Source: UBA5239 sp031548025 (GTDB taxonomy: Bacteria; Verrucomicrobiota; Lentisphaeria; Victivallales; Victivallaceae). Taken from it: 64,000 nt of DNA. A program made the position numbers and the translations under genes. Below are positions 43,118 to 52,338 of the stretch, piece after piece (position 1 is the first letter of the stretch; every line of letters starts with the position of its first letter). The notes beneath the pieces are model-generated. The model worked only from the letters and a program-made list of their open reading frames with translations. It was not told the DNA's origin and did no database searches. The stretch covers positions 13,521-77,520 of the forward strand of contig JAVBRM010000136.1 in assembly GCA_031548025.1 (NCBI GenBank), in the 5' to 3' direction.

Positions 43118-45481
43118 CTATTTCCTTTCTTTGATATGATTGATCTGTCTGCGCAATTCATAAAGACTGGCACGGATTTTCCGGTAATTTTCCGGATCGA
43201 TCGTCGGCATGGGCCCCAATGAAAAACTGAATACAATCCCACTGTCGGCAACCTTCAGCATCACAGGATATGTCTGCCATTCATAATCCTCAAATTTCTT
43301 GTTTTCAAAGGATATTCGACATAAAAAAGAGACCTGGCGACCATCGAAAACACGGATCGGATGCTTACGTTCGGAGGGAAGAAAAGGTTTGGTCAGGTTT
43401 TCCGGCAGAAACGGCAAGCCGCCGGCGTAACGGATTTCTAATTTGATCCCATACCTCAGCTCGTAAGAAATCAGTTCCGAGCCGGGCAGAATATTATCGA
43501 GAAATGCTTCGAGCGCGAACTGGCGTCTTTGCGGCGTTTCGGACTGCCTCAGCATCCGTTGCCATTCGTATGCAAAAAGTCCGTGGTTCTGGATCCGGAC
43601 GGTGGCGGTATCATCGGCCGACACGTTAATCCCCATGAGGGTCCAGCTTGCTTTCCCCTGCGACAGTTCACCGAAAGCCACTTGCTCGCCGATAAACATC
43701 CCGGTCGTGCCGGCGTCGCCCGGCGGCAGGTCGCCGAAGGGAGCGAGATTGTCGGTGGCGTCCAGGTACAGTTTGTACTTCGGCAGATACACGAGCATGT
43801 GATTGAACTGCCAACAGGGAAAAGAAGAATCGACCTGGCTGTGGCGGTTAACCAATACCCGTTGGACCTCAATACCGAGCTCCTTGCACATAGCATACAT
43901 GGCATTGGCCTTGTCCTTGCAGTCGCCGTAGCCGTTGCGGATCATTTCGCCCGGTGTTTGCGGACGGAATGCCGCCGCCCCCAACGGGGTCGTCACATAG
44001 CGGACGGAATTCAGGAAGTCGTAAATTCGTTTAACTTTGTCGAGCTCATCGTTCGCGCCTTTGACCAGATCGGCGAGCAGGGATTTGGCGTCATCATCCA
44101 TTTCCTCGGCCCGTGAAACCATCCGATGGGTCCAACTCATGAAATCTTCCCAACTCTGCAATGTCGTCAGGACCACCCGCGCGGGGATGTGTCTCGGAAA
44201 GGCATCGTAGGGCAACTGTTCGTAGGCTTCCAGTAATTCGCTGCTGCTGAACGTAATCATATTGCCTTTTTCGGTCGTGACCATGTTTTCCGGGGTATTG
44301 TAAAACTTGTATTTGAGCTCTTTCGGGAACGACACGGAATAACCGCAGACCGGCAGAGTTGATTGAATATGAAAAATCGTTTGGAATTCCGGCAAGTGGT
44401 TGGGGCGGGGAATTGAAATCCGCCGTTGCAAATACAAGATCGAGCCCGGCGGCGGAGTCGGCAGCGAATCGTCGGCAATCTCACAGTGCGAACCGTCCGG
44501 ATAAATGATCCGTGCTTTTTGAACGCCGCGCACTCCGCCCGGTGCAACCATTTCCGCGCCGGATTTGTCAATGATATAAAACGTGTCGGCCTGCGTCCCC
44601 ACCGCGGATTTGTCCTGATTCAAAATATATGAGACTTCGCGGCGCAGATAAATCGCCGGATACAAGGAAAATTTTTCGGCGAGAACCTTAGCATCCGCGA
44701 GCTGTTTCAAAGTCTCCGGAGTCGCCGGTTTGATGACCCGTTTTTTTCTTTCCAACAGCAATTGCAAATCATCGGACGCCGGAGTTCCTTTGGACACGGC
44801 GGTAAACATCATTTTCGAGCCGTCAAACGGATAAGAAACGCGTTCGCCCCGGTGATAAAACTGGGAATTTTCGGCAAGGGCCAGCGAGGAACTGCGATAG
44901 AATTTTTCGGTCAATTGCCCGGCCTTTTTCAGAACGTCGCCCAACGCCGCGTCAGGACTGAGCTCCTGCAAGGCCTGCAGATAAAAGGTCGGATAACGCG
45001 GCGGCCCGAGCTGCCCGGGATCGTCCTGCGCGGCTACGACGGTCCGCTCGCCTTTCCCCAGTTGCGCCAGCAATGCCGCGCTGCCGCTGTTGAAAAGATA
45101 TAGGACCTGGCGGGCTTTGATCACCTCGAGCAGACCATTCAATTCCTCGGCCGTAATACGCCCTTGCTTGGTGGGCAGTGAAATCCGCCGGGCATTCACC
45201 GAGACATAACCGAAAACATACAGCGCCAACTCGTCATCGGGAGTGGTTTCGGTTGTGAGACGAGTCAGCGTATGCCGGATGTTTTCGGCGGAGTCGGCCG
45301 TACTTACGCGGTAATCGCGCGCCGCCAGCAGCTTTTCCAACCGGGCAATCAAGGCAGCGCCCTCAGCCTCAAGCTCGGGCGTCCCGCTGCGCAACTGAAT
45401 AATAACGGCGTATTTCTCTGCATGTATGCAATAACAGAAGGTCAGTAACGCAAACAAAAAAATGTACGTGAATTTTGTCAT
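43118..45481 (-). CDS. Exported C13/caspase-like plus DUF3857/transglutaminase-like protein
   Basis: A 787-residue exported protein (signal peptide MTKFTYIFLFALLTFCYCIHA). Residues about 23-215 resemble peptidase C13/caspase-fold proteins (LALYVFGYV..., TAEELNGLL, QVLYLFNSGSAALL), but the catalytic His (expected in FGHG; here FGYV near 90) and Cys (NSGS near 132) are absent. Residues about 300-460 look like DUF3857, and about 470-590 form a transglutaminase-like domain with Cys520 (GYGDCKDK), His near 558 (FNHMLVYL) and Asp near 572 (LDATD), so that triad is intact. I chose the ATG with AAGGA upstream at 45481. First gene of the MoxR operon. Confidence 0.78.
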   Translation of the reverse strand: MTKFTYIFLFALLTFCYCIHAEKYAVIIQLRSGTPELEAEGAALIARLEKLLAARDYRVSTADSAENIRHTLTRLTTETTPDDELALYVFGYVSVNARRISLPTKQGRITAEELNGLLEVIKARQVLYLFNSGSAALLAQLGKGERTVVAAQDDPGQLGPPRYPTFYLQALQELSPDAALGDVLKKAGQLTEKFYRSSSLALAENSQFYHRGERVSYPFDGSKMMFTAVSKGTPASDDLQLLLERKKRVIKPATPETLKQLADAKVLAEKFSLYPAIYLRREVSYILNQDKSAVGTQADTFYIIDKSGAEMVAPGGVRGVQKARIIYPDGSHCEIADDSLPTPPPGSILYLQRRISIPRPNHLPEFQTIFHIQSTLPVCGYSVSFPKELKYKFYNTPENMVTTEKGNMITFSSSELLEAYEQLPYDAFPRHIPARVVLTTLQSWEDFMSWTHRMVSRAEEMDDDAKSLLADLVKGANDELDKVKRIYDFLNSVRYVTTPLGAAAFRPQTPGEMIRNGYGDCKDKANAMYAMCKELGIEVQRVLVNRHSQVDSSFPCWQFNHMLVYLPKYKLYLDATDNLAPFGDLPPGDAGTTGMFIGEQVAFGELSQGKASWTLMGINVSADDTATVRIQNHGLFAYEWQRMLRQSETPQRRQFALEAFLDNILPGSELISYELRYGIKLEIRYAGGLPFLPENLTKPFLPSERKHPIRVFDGRQVSFLCRISFENKKFEDYEWQTYPVMLKVADSGIVFSFSLGPMPTIDPENYRKIRASLYELRRQINHIKERK

Positions 45482-45603
45482 CAGTACAATCCTTATACGC
45501 ATTTTTTTTATGATATCACTGGAATAAAAAAAATGCAAAGAGAAATAATAAAGATATCCGAAAAAATTCAATCAGCAGTGATCAGACGAGACCGCTACAT
45601 ATT

Positions 45604-46542
45604 CTATTTTTTCAATCTTCGATACAAGCCCGGTGAAATTTTATGCCTTACTCGAAAAGAGGAGATGAAATGGGATGTGGATCGAAAGCCGCAATTCCAG
45701 GCAATCTCCTCGATCGTCATAGAGGTTTCCTCCAGCATTTTGAGAGCCTTGCTCATACGGCAATTTTGGAGATACTCCTTGAAAGTCATCCCGGCACAAG
45801 TGGAAAACAGTCGTGAAATATACGTTTCCGTGATCTGGAAATGAACCGCCAACTGTTTTCGGGTTACAGTTTCCGGCGAAGCCGCGATGGTGTCAACGAT
45901 CCTTGTCCAGAGAAAACGTGCCTTGCCGAATTCGGGAAGTGAGGATTTTCTCATATCCTCGAGAAGCAGGGCGAAGGCGTTTCCGAGCATAGAAACTCCG
46001 ATTCCATCCGCTTCCGGCCCTTCAGAAAGCGAACAGACCGCATTGAGAGCATAGGTTGTCGCCCGACGCAATGAATCAGTAAGATGATAAAAATGGTCCG
46101 GTCTCTGCAACGGCGCTCCCGGATACGTATAAACCGAATGAACCAGGCGGAGATATTCCGGCGCAAGCACCAGCCCGAATACTTCATGGGAACTATCCCA
46201 GCGAATTCCGACAATGCTGTAGGGTTTCATGACAAGGGTTTCGCCGGCATAGAGTTTCATATTTCGGATTTCCTTTCCACTCCCGACATTCAGAGACAAT
46301 TCACCGTTCAGGACACAGGAAATTCGGGGACATGGAAAAGAGCTGCCGAAGGAGATCCGTTCCTTGCCCACAAACATATCTTTGTACTGCAAATGCCGGA
46401 AGTAGGCCATGGAAAGCTCGTTTCCCTCCATTTTTTCGATGGAAACGCCGGTATACATTTCCGCGAAATGAAGTTTCCGGACAGGCAGCCGTCCCTGTGT
46501 TTTATCCAAAATTCCGATGATTTTTTCCCGTGAAAATTCCAT
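45604..46542 (-). CDS. AraC-family regulator of glycan cassette C
   Basis: A 312-residue AraC regulator. The N-terminal sensor is a cupin-like domain (about 40-160, with MKLYAGETLVMKPYSIVGI), and the C-terminal DNA-binding domain runs from about 210 (VTRKQLAVHFQITETYISRLFSTCAGMTFKEYL to KISPGLYRRLKK; MTIEEIAWNCGF second helix). It is divergent from the GH20-like gene and likely controls cassette C. The 122 bases beyond its stop separate it from the envelope operon and show no further gene. Confidence 0.9.
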   Translation of the reverse strand: MEFSREKIIGILDKTQGRLPVRKLHFAEMYTGVSIEKMEGNELSMAYFRHLQYKDMFVGKERISFGSSFPCPRISCVLNGELSLNVGSGKEIRNMKLYAGETLVMKPYSIVGIRWDSSHEVFGLVLAPEYLRLVHSVYTYPGAPLQRPDHFYHLTDSLRRATTYALNAVCSLSEGPEADGIGVSMLGNAFALLLEDMRKSSLPEFGKARFLWTRIVDTIAASPETVTRKQLAVHFQITETYISRLFSTCAGMTFKEYLQNCRMSKALKMLEETSMTIEEIAWNCGFRSTSHFISSFRVRHKISPGLYRRLKK

Positions 46543-46863
46543 TTTTCACCGTTCTGTTCACATTTCCGCTATTAATGTAATTTTTTCATCATTGCATACT
46601 GCCGGGGCGGCGATTATAATATAATGTACAACAGGAACTTAGATTTGTCAATTCCGTAATGAAACACCGTGCACATTAGGGAGATGGAAAATGCCGAACT
46701 ACCAATTTTCGAATCTTCCCGGCGCTTTTTGCCGGATTTGCTCGTCACATAACTCGTTATGCTCCTCGCAAATCCAACAAAAATCACTCGGGAATCTTTC
46801 GAAAATTAACGGTATTTCAGCAATTTCCAACTCCCTTAAGGAAATCACACAGGAGATCCCTTT
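46543..46863 (+). promoter_or_regulatory. Intergenic control region of cassette C with a sigma-70-like promoter
   Basis: This 321-base gap between divergent AraC and GH20-like genes holds no gene I accept. TTGCAT (46592-46597) and a perfect TATAAT (46615-46620) are 17 bases apart, pointing to the GH20 gene. That would leave a 5' leader of about 235 bases containing a small CCGGC/GCCGG hairpin (46719-46735). AGGAG seven bases before the GH20 ATG is its ribosome site. AraC operators are expected here but I could not define repeats. Confidence 0.4.
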
Positions 46864-49542
46864 ATGACCTTCTTCAAAAAAATACTTCCCTTGCTCCTCG
46901 GTTCATTGCTTCTCACTGCAGAGACGAAAAACATTTCAAACATCGAAGCGGACTCATACCCGGTGATTGTCCCGGAAGTCAAAGAAATTGTGCGTTTGCG
47001 GGAAGATTTTTCTCTTCCGAAAAAGCTTTCCATTTTCCTTCCGGACGTTTCCGGCGCGACGCTGGAACAACTCCGCGGAGATTTCGCAAAATATTTGCCC
47101 ACGCGGACGCTTGAGCGGGCGGAGAAGGAAAACGCGACAATCGAACTCATCCTCCGCGACCGGGAAGTTCCAGAGTCTCCTGAAGGCTATTTTCTGCGGA
47201 TCGACTCCAAGGGGGTAAAAATCGCTTCGAAATCTTCCTCCGGATTATTTTACGGCGTTCAGACGCTCCGCGCCATTCTCCGAAATTCCTCTCAGGACAC
47301 GTGGAAAGGGTGTGAAATCCGGGATGAACCCTCTTTCCCAATCCGATGTGTAGCCTACTACAATCTCCGCAATATGGAGTCGGCCGACATTTCTCATTTC
47401 AAGGATGCCGTCGATCTTCTCTCGGGACTGAAATTCAATGCTCTGTTCCTGGAATTCGCCGACAATTTTCCGATGGAGGATTCCCCCTTCACCCTTCGCA
47501 AAAATACTTTGACCAAAACCGAGCTCGAAGACATCGTCGCTTACGCGAAGTCCCGCCACATGGAAATCATCCCCGCGGTTCAGGCGATCTCCCATGTTCG
47601 CTGGCTGAATTCACACCCCGCCTACCAGACCCAGATTCTGGAAGATCCGAAAAAAACGTCATGGAACAATTCCTACTGTCTCTCCAAACCACTTGCCGGC
47701 GAGCTGACTCTTCGCCTGATCCGGGAGCAACTGGCCTTTTTCAAGCCTCGTTTTTACTCACCGTATCTGGATGAAATCGCACCGGGAGGCATGCCGTCGT
47801 GTCCGGATTGCCGCAAACAAGACCCGGTGAAGCTGGTGGGGGATCATATCCGAGCAATCGAGAAAACCATTCTGGACGGCGGCGCAATTCCCTTGATTTT
47901 TCACGATGCTTTTTATCCGGGCCGAGACGGCGGATATGGCGCGGAAATCCTCAATACCTTGAATCCCTCCACGCTCATGACAATCTGGGACTACAGTACA
48001 AAACCCAACGAAATCGAATTCAAATATTTTGCCGGAAAGAGATTCCCGCTGCTTGGAAGTTCCTGGTGCTCTTATACGGAAAACAATCAGGAGATTCCGC
48101 TCCTCGTAAAGAAATATAATGGGATTGGATGCGTTCTTTACAACGGCGGCTGGATTTACCGTTTCTACTCGCAACCGGAAAGAATTTCCGCGAATATTTA
48201 TGCGGCCACCGTCCTCGCGGCCAATTATTACTGGAACCCTGACGCGCGCGGTGTTCGAAAACTTTCCTGGGACCCCGGATATGAATTTCGTCTCCGCTTT
48301 CCGAAGGCGCCTCCGCCAGAACGCCGCAAGGGGATTCACGCGGTTCCCGTTTCTATTGCACACGCGGCGAATACCCGTTTCGGCGACGATGAGGAATTCC
48401 CTGTATTCCGGGATTCCCGAACGCCGAAACGTCTCTCCGGACAACTGGCGGAGGCTCCGGAAAAGTTCCGTCTGCTCACCGGGCAGGAAGGCGCCTACTA
48501 CGGGATTGCGCTCTCCGCGCTTCCGGAGGATGGATATCCCTCAGGAAAAGTGGAGATCCCGGTGGATTTTACCGCCCGGAAACTTTCCTGTCTCTTCATG
48601 ACTTCCCGCCCGAATTCCATGACATTCTTTGTGAATCATGCCAATTCGTTTCCAGTTGTGGCGGAACTTCGGCTGAAATACGCGGACGGCACGGGGAAAC
48701 TTCTGCCGTTGAAATACCGTTGGAACTTGAATCACTGGAATGCGGACTGCTCCGGGTATGCCACCCGGTATGTTTTGAGCGGAGCCGATGACCGGAATGC
48801 CTTGTTCTATCTTTTCAGTGTCGATTGGGACGAACTTCCCGCGAAACGGATTGTCGCGATGGAATTCTCGGCTCCGGGCAATTCTTATGGAATCGTTCCG
48901 ATATTGCTGGCGGTCTCCGCCTTTGACGGGAAAAACCACGCGGAAGATAAGCCGCTCAATCCGGAGGTTTCCAGGAAAAAGACTGTCGGAAATATGAAAA
49001 AAGACTTCATCCTGGCCGATTTCCAGAATGGAATGGGTAATGCGTTGGTTACTTTTGAAGGAAAATTTTCCGAGCCGGTCAAATTTCGCGCAGAGAATGG
49101 AGAACTCCGTTTCGACATTCCACCGAAACAGGAAGGCGAATCGCAAACCCGCATTATCGTGAATGTTCCTTTCGAGCCGAAAAACGGCCTGGAATCACTG
49201 ATCTTTTCCATGAGCTGCGACACGCCGGCACAGATTCTCCGCTCCGGCGTGTACATTGGAACGAATAATTTCCAAAAGCACCGGTATCGTTTCCGTGTGG
49301 AAGATCCGACGCTCCGGGAGCGCCAGGAAGTCCGGGTGCCGTTTTCTTCCATGCGCAGTACCGACAAGGTCAACCCGGATGAATTCACCCTGGTCGGCGT
49401 CAGTTTCTGGCTGAATAACCAACATCCGATGACCCTTTGCATCGATGACATAGGCGTGTCGGAAAAGGAGATTTTCGACCGAACGCCTCTGCGAGCCGCG
49501 GAACAGGATTCTGAACCAGAAAAGAAAGGGCATTTAAAATGA
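46864..49542 (+). CDS. Secreted GH20-like beta-N-acetylhexosaminidase
   Basis: An 892-residue secreted enzyme with signal peptide MTFFKKILPLLLGSLLLTA. Residues about 30-150 form the GH20 N-terminal domain (IELILRDRE, GYFLRIDSKGVKIASKSSSGLFYGVQTLRAIL). The (beta/alpha)8 domain (about 155-470) carries the Asp303-Glu304 pair in YLDEIAPG, the position of the polarising Asp and acid Glu of GH20. A long C-terminal extension includes a beta-sandwich (about 705-870) that may bind carbohydrate. It should release terminal N-acetylhexosamine from glycans outside the cytoplasm. Coupled by ATGA to the pseudopilin and linked to a sialidase-like gene. Confidence 0.82.
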   Translation: MTFFKKILPLLLGSLLLTAETKNISNIEADSYPVIVPEVKEIVRLREDFSLPKKLSIFLPDVSGATLEQLRGDFAKYLPTRTLERAEKENATIELILRDREVPESPEGYFLRIDSKGVKIASKSSSGLFYGVQTLRAILRNSSQDTWKGCEIRDEPSFPIRCVAYYNLRNMESADISHFKDAVDLLSGLKFNALFLEFADNFPMEDSPFTLRKNTLTKTELEDIVAYAKSRHMEIIPAVQAISHVRWLNSHPAYQTQILEDPKKTSWNNSYCLSKPLAGELTLRLIREQLAFFKPRFYSPYLDEIAPGGMPSCPDCRKQDPVKLVGDHIRAIEKTILDGGAIPLIFHDAFYPGRDGGYGAEILNTLNPSTLMTIWDYSTKPNEIEFKYFAGKRFPLLGSSWCSYTENNQEIPLLVKKYNGIGCVLYNGGWIYRFYSQPERISANIYAATVLAANYYWNPDARGVRKLSWDPGYEFRLRFPKAPPPERRKGIHAVPVSIAHAANTRFGDDEEFPVFRDSRTPKRLSGQLAEAPEKFRLLTGQEGAYYGIALSALPEDGYPSGKVEIPVDFTARKLSCLFMTSRPNSMTFFVNHANSFPVVAELRLKYADGTGKLLPLKYRWNLNHWNADCSGYATRYVLSGADDRNALFYLFSVDWDELPAKRIVAMEFSAPGNSYGIVPILLAVSAFDGKNHAEDKPLNPEVSRKKTVGNMKKDFILADFQNGMGNALVTFEGKFSEPVKFRAENGELRFDIPPKQEGESQTRIIVNVPFEPKNGLESLIFSMSCDTPAQILRSGVYIGTNNFQKHRYRFRVEDPTLRERQEVRVPFSSMRSTDKVNPDEFTLVGVSFWLNNQHPMTLCIDDIGVSEKEIFDRTPLRAAEQDSEPEKKGHLK

Positions 49543-50318
49543 AAAATAAAGATTTCACGCTCATCGAACTCCTCGTCGTGATCGCGATCATCGCGATTCT
49601 CGCAGCGCTGCTGCTGCCCGCTTTGAACACCGCACGAATGAAAGCAAAATCGACTCAGTGTATCAATAACTTGAAACAGTGCAGTCAATCCGCAATGATG
49701 TACATGATGGATTGCGGGGAACATTTTCCGAACAGCGGCGGCACCAATGCCTGGGCCGGTCCGGGCAGTGTCAATCACAAGTCATGGGCGCAAACTTTCT
49801 CACTGGAAGGCTATCTGCCGCCATTGGTGAGCTACTATGCGCCCGCGGTGACCCGGTGTCCTGTCATGAAACGGGCTTCCGAAGTCGGCGGCGGCACCAG
49901 TCGCGCGGATAGCTACGGCGCAATTTACAATTCGGTTTCCGATACGGCGCACTCATATTATCAGACACGTGTGGTCCCCCTCAAGCAGAGGAACACATAC
50001 ACCTATGACGATTCGGCTGTTCCGCTTTCCAAAATCATTATCATGGGTGATGACACCACTTATCAGGACGGCGCCAATCATTACCTGCTGAATGCTTCTT
50101 CCGATTCCTGGGAGGTGACCGGCGTTTCCACCAGCAGCGGGCGGCTTTATCCGGCCCACAGCCACCGCGTGAATCTGGCTATGCGGGACGGGCATGTCGA
50201 ATCCGCCTCTCCCGCCGAACTGACCGACATCTACATTACACGCTACAAGGAATTCAATCTCGCTAAAGTCCGGAGTTATACACTTACTCCACATATGTCC
50301 ACAATTTTTCTGTATTGA
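49539..50318 (+). CDS. Pseudopilin with H-X9-DG motif (cassette C)
   Basis: A 259-residue pseudopilin. The leader is only MKNKD, so Asp replaces Gly before FTLIELLVVIAIIAIL. The CINNLKQCSQ motif comes at about 46, and the C-terminal AHSHRVNLAMRDGHVESA (about 205-222) matches H-x9-DGH exactly. It overlaps the GH20-like gene by four bases and is followed by a sialidase-like gene 17 bases on. Expected location is the inner membrane with a periplasmic head. Third example in this window of the same type in a glycan operon. Confidence 0.89.
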   Translation: MKNKDFTLIELLVVIAIIAILAALLLPALNTARMKAKSTQCINNLKQCSQSAMMYMMDCGEHFPNSGGTNAWAGPGSVNHKSWAQTFSLEGYLPPLVSYYAPAVTRCPVMKRASEVGGGTSRADSYGAIYNSVSDTAHSYYQTRVVPLKQRNTYTYDDSAVPLSKIIIMGDDTTYQDGANHYLLNASSDSWEVTGVSTSSGRLYPAHSHRVNLAMRDGHVESASPAELTDIYITRYKEFNLAKVRSYTLTPHMSTIFLY

Positions 50319-50335
50319 CCTTCAAGGAGAATCTT

Positions 50336-51388
50336 ATGTCACTTGGAATTGAAAAATTATTTTTCGGAGCGATTGAAAACGAGCCGTCCTATCACGGCTG
50401 GGGAACCGTAACCGTCAACCGGAACGGGGAATTGACGGCTGTCTGTTCCGGGAACCGACAAGGCCACATCTGCCCTTACGGCAGAGTCTTCTTCTACCGT
50501 TCCGGCGACGGCGGACATTCATGGACGGGCCCGGAACGACTTTCCTCCGGGCCGCTCGATGACAGGGACGCGGGCCTCTGCCGTACCTCGCGAGGCACAC
50601 TTCTCATCAACTATTTCACCAGCGTGATCGCTTTCTGCGGGAACGTCGATGCATGGGATGATTCATGGATTCCCGCGGCAGAGGCGGTAAACCTGAGAAC
50701 ACTTTCCCAGGAACACGGCTTCTGGATGCGCCGTTCCACAGATAATGGTAAAACCTGGTCGAAAAAATACCTCATCCCGTTGAATAATCCACACGGCCCC
50801 TCCTGCGCAAAGGACGGTTCTCTGTTATTTGCCGGCCGCTGCCTTTCCGAGTCACCCGCCAATATCTCCAGGGGAACAAGAATGGGAAACGACATGGTAT
50901 TCGCCCGGTCCGAAGATGATGGCTTGACTTGGAAAATCATCTCCAGGATTCCGCCGCCCAATGGACATTCCGCCTATCATTGCGTGGAGTTGCACACGCT
51001 GGAAACCAATGATGGACGCATTCTTGTTCATATTCGCGACCAGAACCGGGAGCCATTGATCCAGACATGGCAGACGGAATCCCTCGACGGCGGAAAAAAC
51101 TGGACGGCCCCCATTCCGATTACGGACGGCCACCCCTCGCATCTGCTTTCCCTTTCGAACGGACTGCTGATGATGTCCTACGGCCGGCGCACTTCTCCCT
51201 ATGGAATTCGCTTTCGTATTTCATCCGATCAAGGAAAAAACTGGCCTGACGAGCTGATTTTGACTGACGACGGCCTGGATTTCGACCTTGGCTATCCTTC
51301 CTCGGTGGAAATGCCGGACGGTTCCATCTTTACCCTCTGGTATCAGAAGGGCGTTCTCAAATACTGCCGGTGGCGTCTTCATTTGTAA
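50336..51388 (+). CDS. Sialidase-like BNR-repeat protein (cassette C)
   Basis: A 350-residue beta-propeller of the sialidase superfamily with Asp-boxes RSGDGGHSWTGPE (about 49), RSTDNGKTWSKK (about 133), RSEDDGLTWK (about 194), SLDGGKNWTAP (about 251) and SSDQGKNWPDE (about 296). Five boxes give a near-complete propeller. No signal peptide is visible, so it may act in the cytoplasm on imported oligosaccharides. Start chosen at ATG 50336 behind AAGGAG (spacing six); an upstream TTG overlaps the pseudopilin stop. Together with GH20 it suggests degradation of sialylated amino-sugar glycans. Catalytic residues not verified. Confidence 0.84.
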   Translation: MSLGIEKLFFGAIENEPSYHGWGTVTVNRNGELTAVCSGNRQGHICPYGRVFFYRSGDGGHSWTGPERLSSGPLDDRDAGLCRTSRGTLLINYFTSVIAFCGNVDAWDDSWIPAAEAVNLRTLSQEHGFWMRRSTDNGKTWSKKYLIPLNNPHGPSCAKDGSLLFAGRCLSESPANISRGTRMGNDMVFARSEDDGLTWKIISRIPPPNGHSAYHCVELHTLETNDGRILVHIRDQNREPLIQTWQTESLDGGKNWTAPIPITDGHPSHLLSLSNGLLMMSYGRRTSPYGIRFRISSDQGKNWPDELILTDDGLDFDLGYPSSVEMPDGSIFTLWYQKGVLKYCRWRLHL

Positions 51389-51481
51389 CGCCGGCTCATA
51401 AGGATTTCACGGTAAAAGGCAAAGGACGAAAAAGACTAATGACAAAAGGACGGCTTTCAACTCAATAATCAACGGTCCGGC

Positions 51482-51688
51482 CTACAGCAGGACGAAGTAG
51501 AAGCCGACCAGGAAAATCGCCACGGCAAAGACGGTCAGGATGATGCGGTTGCGGACGACGTGAACCCGGGTGCTGGTGGCGGTAAATCCCGCGATGCGGT
51601 TAAAGCTCTCGGTACGGGAATAATTATGCAGCGTGTTCTTGTGCTTTTTCCGGGATTTTCCACCCTTCTTGGGCAAGTTGAGGATCAT
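51482..51688 (-). CDS. Small single-pass membrane protein
   Basis: A 68-residue basic protein with one C-terminal membrane helix (about 48-66: IILTVFAVAIFLVGFYFVLL). Its ATG follows the stop of the preceding membrane protein gene by one base, so the two are co-translated. I do not recognise it. No enzymatic motif is visible. Confidence 0.65.
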   Translation of the reverse strand: MILNLPKKGGKSRKKHKNTLHNYSRTESFNRIAGFTATSTRVHVVRNRIILTVFAVAIFLVGFYFVLL

Positions 51689-51689
51689 C

Positions 51690-52319
51690 TCACATGCCGC
51701 CCATGGTGATGAGAATGGCCGTGCCCACCAGGATTGCCGCGACGATGATCGCCAGCATGATCGGCATCATAAAACTGAAGCCCAGGCGGAATAATTGGAA
51801 AAACGACAACGAGGCCAACTCGTGGATGAATGACTGGTTGCTGCCGCCGCGTTTGTGCTCGCTGTCATAGGAGAGCAGTTTGCGGACGGCGGCGGTGTGG
51901 CGGACGATCACCAGACGCGCCTTTTCCAGTTGCCTCTGGTAATCGGCAAATTGGTCGGGTTCCTGGCTGATATCTTTGAATGATTCCGGAAATTGACTGA
52001 TTTCCTGAAAAAACTGGTCGAATACCAATTGCAATTTCTCGGCTTCGCCGGCAATTTTGCGGGAATCGATAAGCTCGGCTTCCAGCAATGCCGAATATTC
52101 CGACAGACGGATCAGCAGTTCCCGGCGGTTACGGTTGAAATCCTCGAAATGTTTGCGATCAACCGTTGATTTGGGACGCGGAATTTCCACCGGGGCGGGT
52201 GCCGGGGGCGGAGCGTCGGGCTGCGGCTGTTCTTCCGGGGGAGCTCCATCCTGATAGGTTTTGAGCCGGTCTCCCGAGTGTATCAATTTATCGCTGATAT
52301 AATCATTTCGTTTTTTCAT
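51690..52319 (-). CDS. Proline-rich/coiled-coil membrane protein of unknown function
   Basis: A 209-residue protein: a Pro/Gln/Glu-rich linker (about 24-50), a helical charged region (about 55-160, likely coiled coil) and one C-terminal membrane segment (about 183-205, MPIMLAIIVAAILVGTAILI). Start at 52319 behind GGTGG. It forms a two-gene unit with the small membrane protein next to it. I recognise no family; tail-anchored topology with a cytoplasmic helical body is my reading. Confidence 0.7.
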   Translation of the reverse strand: MKKRNDYISDKLIHSGDRLKTYQDGAPPEEQPQPDAPPPAPAPVEIPRPKSTVDRKHFEDFNRNRRELLIRLSEYSALLEAELIDSRKIAGEAEKLQLVFDQFFQEISQFPESFKDISQEPDQFADYQRQLEKARLVIVRHTAAVRKLLSYDSEHKRGGSNQSFIHELASLSFFQLFRLGFSFMMPIMLAIIVAAILVGTAILITMGGM

Positions 52320-52338
52320 TTGCCCACCAGTTTTATAG

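Noticed and set aside
46684..46752. 22-codon frame before the GH20-like gene
   Set aside because: The purine-rich stretch abuts the ATG with no spacing, and nothing supports translation.
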